A stretch of DNA of 17,910 nucleotides from Bacteroidetes bacterium UBA6183 (GTDB lineage Bacteria; Bacteroidota; Bacteroidia; UKL13-3): NCBI GenBank assembly GCA_002422865.1, contig DITN01000055.1, forward strand, positions 9,669 to 27,578, in the 5' to 3' direction. Under the pieces are notes generated by a model. It worked only from the letters and a program-made list of their open reading frames with translations. It had not been told where the DNA came from and ran no database searches. Positions 7,191-12,780 of this stretch are shown here, one piece after another. The position numbers and the translations under genes were made by a program. Position 1 is the first letter of the stretch, and each line of letters begins with the position of its first letter.

Positions 7191-8640
7191 TATTGGTCCA
7201 TTTAGCAAATAATTGTTTCTGTAACGCACTGGTTTCGTCTAATTTAATTAAAGTTAAATTTGCATTTATATCTTCCCGGAGTGCACATCCTACTTCATCT
7301 AATGCCGTTTCAAGTCCTTTCTGGAGTTTGCCTTTACCCCAAATAAACGACTGAAAGTAACTTTCAAAACTTTCACCGGCATATTTTTCCAACAGTTCGC
7401 GGTATATGGTTTCATCATAACCTTTGTTGTGTTTGTAGTATTGCTGGTACAAATCGTGCAGCACATTATGCAAACTATATTTACCATTGCTGTTTTTAAT
7501 AATGGTAATATCTGCAATTACAGCAGCTATCATTCCTTCAATATAAATAGAAACCTTACGTCCTGTCACGCCCGGTACATAACCGTCAAGCCAAGTGTCC
7601 CAACTTGATTCTGCAACGGAGTAATTAAAGCGACCAGGGTTTGAAGTATGTCTTTTTAAATCTCCGGTAAAACTTGCTGCGTATTGTTCCCAATTCCAAA
7701 CACCGCTTTGCAGTAGCATTAAATCCCCATAGTAAGTGGTTACTCCTTCATACACATAACCCAATGTGCTGTAGTTTTCTTTCGTAAAATCATAAGGTAA
7801 CATATCATTTGGCCTTATGCGTTTTATGTTCCATAAATGAAACAATTCATGCGAACTGATGGCCAATAGATCATGATAATATTCTTCAGTAGTTTGTTCT
7901 AAGGTTTGCCCCATGGCAATTACAGTGCTGTCTAAATGCTCCACTCCATGACGGGCCGGTGTTTTGTGCATTAAATACAAAAAGTGGTAATCTGAGCATG
8001 GTAAATCTCCAAATACCTCTATTTGTTTTAACGTGTAATCGGTGGTGTCTTTTACCAAACGTTCTATATCAAACGGGTGTTCACCCTGAAACCAAATGTG
8101 CATTTGTGTTTGCTCAACAGTAAAAGTATGATGTTGCAGCGCATTACTTGCAAATAGAGGTGAGTCGGCTAAATAATCAAAATTTGGTGCTTCTAATTGA
8201 TGTTTACCCGCTTGTTTCATTTGGGTGGCAATTTGGTAATCATCTGGCAGTAAAAAATCTAAAGTATAACCTTCATCAGCTCGGCCCTCGGTGTACATAA
8301 AACAATGCACCGGATTTATGTACAGGTAGTTTTCATCTACAAAACACGCACCTGCATCCGGTTGGTTTGAATAATACTGATAACTAATTTTAACGCTTGA
8401 AATCCCCTTTGTATCAATTTGCCACCTGTCTTTAGTTAATTTTCGGTAGGCTATCGCATTTCCTTTTTCGTCAAATACATTAAAACAACGAACATTTTTA
8501 GCAAAATTTTGTAATTCGTACCTGCCCGGTCGCCATGCAGGAAGTTGCACCTCTATGCTGTCTTGATGAATGTGGGGAATGGTATATGTTAATTGTAAAA
8601 AGTGATTTTGAGTATCGGCTATTGATATTTGATAATGCAT
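7180..8640 (-). CDS. M61 family metallopeptidase (glycyl aminopeptidase type), without PDZ domain
   Basis: 486 residues. The N-terminal beta domain (residues 1-165) shows PAWRPGRYELQNFAKNV, typical of M61. The zinc-peptidase core has HELFH at 264-268 in SSHELFHLWNIKRIRP and the third ligand E298 in YVYEGVTTYYGDL. Many M61 enzymes run to about 600 aa with a C-terminal PDZ domain that grips substrate. Here the protein stops after the helical domain (ETALDEVGCALRED), so PDZ is missing; shorter M61 proteins of this kind occur in Bacteroidota. No signal peptide is seen, suggesting a cytoplasmic peptidase. Just upstream on the same strand lies the remnant of the TIGR02757 gene, which was probably its original operon neighbour. 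Confidence 0.9.
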   Translation of the reverse strand: MHYQISIADTQNHFLQLTYTIPHIHQDSIEVQLPAWRPGRYELQNFAKNVRCFNVFDEKGNAIAYRKLTKDRWQIDTKGISSVKISYQYYSNQPDAGACFVDENYLYINPVHCFMYTEGRADEGYTLDFLLPDDYQIATQMKQAGKHQLEAPNFDYLADSPLFASNALQHHTFTVEQTQMHIWFQGEHPFDIERLVKDTTDYTLKQIEVFGDLPCSDYHFLYLMHKTPARHGVEHLDSTVIAMGQTLEQTTEEYYHDLLAISSHELFHLWNIKRIRPNDMLPYDFTKENYSTLGYVYEGVTTYYGDLMLLQSGVWNWEQYAASFTGDLKRHTSNPGRFNYSVAESSWDTWLDGYVPGVTGRKVSIYIEGMIAAVIADITIIKNSNGKYSLHNVLHDLYQQYYKHNKGYDETIYRELLEKYAGESFESYFQSFIWGKGKLQKGLETALDEVGCALREDINANLTLIKLDETSALQKQLFAKWTNIAE

Positions 8641-8705
8641 GCGGTTTTATTTTGGGTGCAAAAATATATCGGACAATTGAAATAAAAATGGGTTGGTAAG
8701 ATAGG

Positions 8706-8972
8706 TTAAAATTTATCCATAATTCCTAAGCCAAATAAGGCAAAATCATATTTCACCGGATCTTTTTTGTCAAATTGTTTGAGGGCAGTGGTAAGTTCCA
8801 ATGCTGACTGCCAATCACTTTGTGTTCTGTGCAACAACCCAATTTTTGTGGCTACACGCTGTACATGTACATCTAAAGGACAGATCAACTGTGATGGTTT
8901 TATGCCGGTCCAAAGTCCAAAATCTACACCTTTATCATCTTGTCTTACCATCCAACGCAGGTACATGTTTAA
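8706..8972 (-). pseudogene. C-terminal remnant of a TIGR02757 family gene
   Basis: The reading frame encodes about 88 residues that align with the C-terminal third of the intact TIGR02757 protein encoded at 9032-9808. Shared blocks are LRW.VR.D..GVDFG.W, KPSQL..PLDVH, and the end DPVKYDFALFGLG. Similarity starts at the L-N-M preceding YLRW. Upstream in the same frame the sequence becomes unrelated (ITL, LTS) and hits a TGA within about 15 codons. The missing part is roughly the first 170 residues. The two copies differ throughout, so this is not a fresh local duplication. An ATG at 8966 could in principle start a small protein, but truncation is the better reading. Confidence 0.8.
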
Positions 8973-9031
8973 AAGGGTAATTAAGGAGGTGTATTTTATT
9001 TTTCAAATTTACTACATTTGTAGCAACACAA
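8967..9031. other. Putative left junction of an acquired island
   Basis: Homology of the minus-strand TIGR02757 remnant stops at about 8970. The next gene, an intact TIGR02757 in the opposite direction, starts at 9032. The 60 or so bases between contain GGAGG (8986-8990) and a short inverted repeat CTACA-TT-TGTAG (9012-9023). No transposase, target-site duplication or integrase is visible at this end. Confidence 0.45.
9013..9020 (+). promoter_or_regulatory. -7 box (TACATTTG) of the intact TIGR02757 gene
   Basis: TACATTTG is an exact match to the Bacteroidota -7 consensus TAnnTTTG. Only 11 bases separate it from the ATG at 9032, so the expected transcription start leaves a leader of just a few bases, a nearly leaderless mRNA. 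No clear -33 TTTG is visible. Confidence 0.5.
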
Positions 9032-9808
9032 ATGCCGCTCAGCAAAGAACTTCAGGAAATTAAAGAGTTTTTAGATGAAAAGGTGGATCAATTCAATAGA
9101 CCATTTTTCATCGAGCTAGACCCTATTTCTATTCCACACCGTTATACATTAAAAGAAGATATTGAAATCTCTGGTTTTTTGGCAGCAACCATAGCTTGGG
9201 GAAATCGTAAAAGTATCATACAAAATGCAAATAGCCTCATGGATAAAATGGGTGAAAGTCCATTTGATTATGTTATGAGCGCATCATCTAGCCAGATAAA
9301 CAAATTACATTTCGTCCACCGCACCTTTAATAGTGATGATTTAAAATGCTTTATTTTATGTCTGAGGAACGTTTATCAAAGATATGAAGGAATGGAAAAC
9401 GTATTTGCGCAATATGCGGAACTAGATACATTGCAGCCAGCAATTACTAATTTTAAAAGAACTTTCTTTGAATTGGAACATCCTTTAAGAACCGAAAAGC
9501 ATGTAAGTGACCCGTTGAAAGGTAGCTCGGCAAAACGAATTAATATGATGCTTCGATGGTTTGTGAGAAATGATAAACGAGGTGTAGATTTTGGGATTTG
9601 GAGTAAAAACATGAAACCTTCCCAATTGAGTTTGCCTTTAGATGTGCATACAGGTAATATTGCCAGGAAATTAGGCTTGTTGCTTCGCAAGCAGAATGAC
9701 TCCAGAGCGGTTGCAGAAATTGATTCGGTACTTCGAGGGTTTGATTCAGAAGACCCAGTTAAATATGACTTTGCGCTTTTCGGACTAGGAGCAATCGACC
9801 ATTTTTAA
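9032..9808 (+). CDS. TIGR02757 family protein (intact copy)
   Basis: 258 residues, full length for this Bacteroidota-rich family. Characteristic segments are IKEFLDEKVDQFNRP, DPISIPHRYTLKEDIEISGF, AATIAWGNRK, the conserved SAKRINMMLRWFVR, GVDFGIW, PLDVHTGNIARKLGL and the terminal DPVKYDFALFGLG. The all-helical architecture with LDVH..R.LGL recalls HhH-GPD-like DNA glycosylases, but I cannot identify a catalytic residue and the function is not established. It lies back to front relative to the truncated copy at 8706-8972 and probably complements its loss. Its last four bases overlap the stop of the convergent 311-aa gene. Confidence 0.85.
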   Translation: MPLSKELQEIKEFLDEKVDQFNRPFFIELDPISIPHRYTLKEDIEISGFLAATIAWGNRKSIIQNANSLMDKMGESPFDYVMSASSSQINKLHFVHRTFNSDDLKCFILCLRNVYQRYEGMENVFAQYAELDTLQPAITNFKRTFFELEHPLRTEKHVSDPLKGSSAKRINMMLRWFVRNDKRGVDFGIWSKNMKPSQLSLPLDVHTGNIARKLGLLLRKQNDSRAVAEIDSVLRGFDSEDPVKYDFALFGLGAIDHF

Positions 9809-10740
9809 TCAAGATCTATTTCTGGTTTAAATACAGCTGTTAGCTTTTCCAGCTTTCTCTCCCCAACTATTTTTCCAACCAGCTTTGCCTTTCCCAAGTA
9901 AGTAACTTCAACTGCATAACAATCCCCGTTTTCGTCTTTAACTATCCTTTTATCTAAATTGGTAATGCTTGTCATAATGTTTTCCCCAATCGAAAATAAA
10001 ATAACTGATTTAACATCATTCCTGTGCGATACATTAATGTGTTTTTGTTGCTTTCTTTTGAAAGCGTTGTAGACTTGAGGACAAAGTAAATTGGCACCCA
10101 TCTTATTTCGTATCACATCGATATTATAAATGAATGACACCATGAAATCGTCTAACGATTTATGATTTGAAATTTGCCTATTTTCATAGCCTTTGTTGTG
10201 CCGCCAATATTTGTTTAAATAGTCAAAAATAGAATGACTAAAATCTACAGTGTTAATTCCTGAGCCTTTAAAGTTTACTTCAATATTATCCCCGTCATTC
10301 GTAATTGTTGGAGCAACGTAATCAATTCGAAAAAGCACAATTGAAAGCATGCAAAGCAATTCAAAAGGACTCAATATACTTCCTTTAATTACCTCGGCAA
10401 AGGAAAATTCGTTTACATATACATCATAATCACTAGATGAATTAAGTTCAGCCTTGTTTAAAAGTCCGTCACTTGAAATATTCAAATTGAGCCAAAACAT
10501 TCCAAACAACGAAAACCACCGTTTTCCAATTATGTTTTTTCTTTCAGCATTGATCCACCCTTTGTTCTCATAATGATTAAGCATCCTGCTTGAAAACTTG
10601 TTGCTTTTAAAGTCATAGCTGGTGCTTCGCAACAATTCAATCAAATCGCATTTTGGGTCTTTTACATGAGCTAAAATTTGCTCGAATGCTATTGCATAGG
10701 AAGGTTTTCCATTGAATTTGATAATTATTTTGCTTTTCAT
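9805..10740 (-). CDS. Hypothetical protein, 311 aa, unrecognised family
   Basis: I do not recognise this protein. It has no signal peptide or membrane segment. Residues 15-60 (YAIAFEQILAHVKDPKCDLIELL, then SSRMLNHYENKGWINAE) have the helical pattern of a winged-helix-like module. The middle (110-215) is mixed, with FSFAEVIKGSILSPFELLCMLSIVLFRIDY and a basic segment near VIRNKMGANLLCPQVYNAFKRKQQKH. The C-terminal 75 residues look like a small beta domain (DCYAVEVTYLGKAKLVGKIVG). The ATG start at 10740 begins MKSKIIIKFNGKP. It is divergent from the DUF5131 gene across a 150-base region with repeated words, and converges with the island TIGR02757 gene. Length and position suggest an accessory gene. 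Confidence 0.7.
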   Translation of the reverse strand: MKSKIIIKFNGKPSYAIAFEQILAHVKDPKCDLIELLRSTSYDFKSNKFSSRMLNHYENKGWINAERKNIIGKRWFSLFGMFWLNLNISSDGLLNKAELNSSSDYDVYVNEFSFAEVIKGSILSPFELLCMLSIVLFRIDYVAPTITNDGDNIEVNFKGSGINTVDFSHSIFDYLNKYWRHNKGYENRQISNHKSLDDFMVSFIYNIDVIRNKMGANLLCPQVYNAFKRKQQKHINVSHRNDVKSVILFSIGENIMTSITNLDKRIVKDENGDCYAVEVTYLGKAKLVGKIVGERKLEKLTAVFKPEIDLD

Positions 10741-10891
10741 GTAAGGTTTTTTAAATCGTATTAAATGCTGTAATTAAAGGATTTAATGACAAATATACGA
10801 GCTGTAATAAAGTTAACGCAGGAATACGTAAGGTTTTTATAAAACCCCTAATAAATCATAACAATTTTGCATCACTAAATTTTTAAATAAT
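10741..10891. promoter_or_regulatory. Divergent intergenic region with two repeated words
   Basis: This gap between the divergent 311-aa and DUF5131 genes has a nested arrangement. GTAAGGTTTTT occurs at 10741-10751 and again at 10828-10838, and GCTGTAAT at 10768-10775 and 10801-10808, each of the latter followed by TAAAG or AAAG. GGTTTT-TAT-AAAACC (10832-10846) can form a small hairpin. It presumably holds promoters for both genes; a TAAATTTT near 10874 is a weak -7 candidate for the rightward one. Confidence 0.4.
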
Positions 10892-11701
10892 ATGGAAAAC
10901 ACAAAAATTGAGTGGTGTCACCACAGCGTCTCCTTGTATTGGGGATGCACAGAAGTACATGAAGGGTGCTTCAATTGCTATGCAAAAAAACTTGCTCACC
11001 GCTGGGGGCATGACGTATGGGGAAATGAGAGTCCCAGACGGTTAATTAAATCGGCATTTAAGACACTTTCTAAAATCCAAAAACAGGCACAAAAGAAAGA
11101 TGAAATTCATCGTGTGTTTATTGGGTCAATGATGGATGTGTTTGAAAAGTCAATGCCATTATTTGACGACAAAACTAAATTGATCGTGGGTAACACAGGT
11201 CAATTAAGAGAAAAACTATTTGAAAAAATAAGCATTGGTGAATATCCTAATCTTATGTTCCTTTTACTTACCAAAAGACCATCAAACATCAACAAATACA
11301 TCCCAGAAAGTTGGAAAACTAATCCACCGCATAATGTAATGTTTGGAGCTTCGGTCGTGAACCAAGCCACAGCTGACAAACTTATTCCTCAGTTGCTGGA
11401 AGTTAATGGATTTAGATTTCTTTCAGTTGAGCCACAATTGGAAGAGTTAAGCCTCTTAAAATGGTTACCCAATGGTCAATTGCACTGGATTATTCAGGGA
11501 GGAGAATCAGGTAATGGTAGACGACCTTTTGATATCGAATGGGGCAGAAAATTAAAGATTGAGTGTGCATTAAGTAATGTGCCATATTTCTTTAAGCAAG
11601 TAGATAAAGTAATCACCATCCCTGAAGACTTAATGGTGCGTGAATTTTACGAGGACAGTGTTTCAAACGAGCAAAACATGGAGGTGTATCATGGAAGATA
11701 A
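10892..11701 (+). CDS. DUF5131 family protein (phage Gp37/Gp68 type, three-cysteine motif)
   Basis: 269 residues. DUF5131 is recognised from KIEWCHHSVSLYWGCTEV, EGCFNCYAKKLAHRWG, FIGSMMDVFEK, LLTKRPSNINKYIP, MFGASVVNQ, FLSVEPQLEEL, WIIQGGESGNGRRPFDIEW and VPYFFKQ. Three cysteines in a C-x7-C-x2-C arrangement (C19, C27, C30) recall a radical-SAM-type [4Fe-4S] site. The family is widespread in phages and mobile elements, often next to the TcmP partner protein, and its reaction is unknown. TcmP is not visible here. The following DUF6291 gene starts inside its last 11 bases, so the two are translationally linked. An in-frame ATG at 10892 follows an A/T-rich leader without a Shine-Dalgarno sequence. 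Confidence 0.88.
   Translation: MENTKIEWCHHSVSLYWGCTEVHEGCFNCYAKKLAHRWGHDVWGNESPRRLIKSAFKTLSKIQKQAQKKDEIHRVFIGSMMDVFEKSMPLFDDKTKLIVGNTGQLREKLFEKISIGEYPNLMFLLLTKRPSNINKYIPESWKTNPPHNVMFGASVVNQATADKLIPQLLEVNGFRFLSVEPQLEELSLLKWLPNGQLHWIIQGGESGNGRRPFDIEWGRKLKIECALSNVPYFFKQVDKVITIPEDLMVREFYEDSVSNEQNMEVYHGR
11680..11684 (+). promoter_or_regulatory. Shine-Dalgarno sequence that sets the DUF6291 start
   Basis: GGAGG sits six bases before the ATG at 11691 and inside the end of the DUF5131 gene. Strong Shine-Dalgarno sequences are uncommon in Bacteroidota genes, so this one argues for the 11691 start over an upstream one and may reflect a phage origin. Confidence 0.7.
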
Positions 11702-12476
11702 GAGAGATGGATTTTTCTTTTACAGATCATTTTATGAGGCTATACAGCTTGTTCCAAACGAAGAGTCCAAGTTGAAGTTATATCAAGCACTTGCGGAATA
11801 TGCGATTTTAGGCAAAGTGCCAGATATTGATGGTTGGGATTTAGCATTATTTATGACTTGGAAAACCAATGTCGATAAGAGCGTAGCAAGAAGAGAAGCT
11901 GCAATTCAAAATGGGAATAAAGGTGGTAGACCCAAAGAAACTAAACCCAAAGCAAATGATAACCCAAAGGAACCCAATGCTAACCTAAATGTTAAACGTG
12001 AAAACCCAAGAGAAACTTTGGTTAACGAGAAAGATCCAAACATTAACCCCAATAATAATATTAATCATAATAACGAAATCGAAGTTGATGTTGATAATGG
12101 ATTACCGTTTAAAATGGTAGACATAGATAGAAATATACCCGATGACCCTTTGATAGGGGTCATCGGAGAATCAATGATTAGAAAAATTGACAAGCAGTTT
12201 AATTTTGATAAAAGATATGCTGAAATAATTAAAAATGAACCTTCAACCCATTTGGATGAAATAATCAAAAAGTTATTAATTGATTATCATGAAATGTTTG
12301 ATATGTTAGTAATAAAGAAGTTAGAAGTGGATTATTTTACCAATTGGAAAACATATAAAAACTTAGTTCAATCTAATTCTAATCCGAAACGGATCTTTTA
12401 TGAAATGGTTAAGGAACACCAATTTGTTCTGAGTGAAAGTGATCCTAAAAACAAATATTACATTGATCTTAGTTAG
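11691..12476 (+). CDS. DUF6291 domain protein (phage replication/DnaD-like organisation)
   Basis: 261 residues from the ATG at 11691, chosen for its GGAGG and because earlier in-frame codons lie in DUF5131. Residues 1-80 (GFFFYRSFYEAIQLVPNEESKLKLYQALAEYA) match DUF6291, an N-terminal domain found in phage and prophage proteins and ending in the usual NGNKGGRP. A low-complexity linker rich in Asn, Pro and Lys follows (about 80-140), encoded by imperfect repeats around AACCCAA. The C-terminal 120 residues are acidic-basic helical, with KKLLIDYHEMFDMLVIKKLEVDYFTNWKTYKNL, reminiscent of the DnaD-like tail of phage replication initiators. A replication role is inference. The coding sequence contains a strong hairpin at 12139-12166. 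Confidence 0.75.
   Translation: MEDKRDGFFFYRSFYEAIQLVPNEESKLKLYQALAEYAILGKVPDIDGWDLALFMTWKTNVDKSVARREAAIQNGNKGGRPKETKPKANDNPKEPNANLNVKRENPRETLVNEKDPNINPNNNINHNNEIEVDVDNGLPFKMVDIDRNIPDDPLIGVIGESMIRKIDKQFNFDKRYAEIIKNEPSTHLDEIIKKLLIDYHEMFDMLVIKKLEVDYFTNWKTYKNLVQSNSNPKRIFYEMVKEHQFVLSESDPKNKYYIDLS
12139..12166. repeat. Perfect 10-base inverted repeat inside the DUF6291 gene
   Basis: CCGATGACCC (12139-12148) and GGGTCATCGG (12157-12166) flank an 8-base loop. The stem is 70% G+C in an otherwise A+T-rich gene. It has no T run, so it is not a standard terminator. It lies in the linker/C-domain boundary of the protein. Confidence 0.75.
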
Positions 12477-12493
12477 CATTGATTAAGGAATTG

Positions 12494-12538
12494 TATATTT
12501 TTCATAGTTGAACAAAATCTCGTTCAAGCAAATTGAAC
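12494..12538 (+). promoter_or_regulatory. Promoter and TTGAAC operator cluster of the xre-helicase-DUF4391-mod operon
   Basis: TATATTTT at 12494-12501 matches 7 of 8 bases of TAnnTTTG. Directly over the expected start of transcription lie TTGAAC (12508-12513), GTTCAA (12522-12527, inverted, 8-base spacer) and TTGAAC (12533-12538, 5-base spacer). Two more GTTCAA words occur in the xre gene (12622, 12685). This resembles the operators of controller proteins in restriction-modification loci. Binding by the XRE protein is inferred. Confidence 0.5.
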
Positions 12539-12573
12539 TTTTATACTTATATTTCAACCCTGTAAACAAGCAA

Positions 12574-12780
12574 ATGATGAACCGCATTAAAGATGTTCTT
12601 AAAGAAAAAGGGTTAAAACAAGTTCAACTGGCTGACGCATTAGGTGTGCCGAAATCTTCAGTTAGTCAGTATTGTACGAATAAAGTTCAACCCCCTTTAA
12701 GTGTATTTCTAGCTATCAGTGATGTGTTAGGAGTTGACATCAACGAGTTACTTGATAAAAAACAGACCAAGACCAAATGA
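12574..12780 (+). CDS. XRE family HTH regulator (controller-like)
   Basis: 68 residues from the ATG at 12574. A longer in-frame version could begin at a TTG (12508), but that codon lies within the operator cluster and its extra 22 residues (NKISFKQIELLYLYFN) resemble no domain, so I reject it. The protein is nearly all HTH_3: MNRIKDVLKEKGLKQVQLADALGVPKSSVSQYCTNK, then PPLSVFLAISDVLGVDINELL. Its size and position at the head of an operon with a methyltransferase match controller (C) proteins and antitoxin-like regulators that time expression of restriction systems. It overlaps the helicase start by 4 bases (ATGA), so its translation is coupled to that of the helicase. Confidence 0.85.
   Translation: MMNRIKDVLKEKGLKQVQLADALGVPKSSVSQYCTNKVQPPLSVFLAISDVLGVDINELLDKKQTKTK

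Noticed and set aside
8706..8966. Independent small functional gene
   Set aside because: The 86-aa frame is simply the C-terminal end of the TIGR02757 family and homology continues slightly upstream of its ATG before stopping, as expected for a truncated gene.
11640..11690. Earlier in-frame start for the DUF6291 gene
   Set aside because: The added codons overlap the DUF5131 gene further and have no Shine-Dalgarno sequence, whereas the ATG at 11691 has GGAGG six bases before it and starts the recognised domain.
10892..11701. Canonical radical SAM CxxxCxxC enzyme
   Set aside because: The spacing is C-x7-C-x2-C, so only the looser DUF5131 three-cysteine assignment is supported.
11941..12070. 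AACCCAA-type near-repeats as a CRISPR or tandem array
   Set aside because: They are irregular, lie in frame and encode an Asn/Pro/Lys-rich linker; there are no conserved repeats separated by uniform spacers.
12508..12573. Upstream TTG start extending the XRE regulator to 90 aa
   Set aside because: The TTG lies inside the TTGAAC operator cluster at the expected transcription start, and the added residues match no domain; the ATG at 12574 starts exactly at the HTH.
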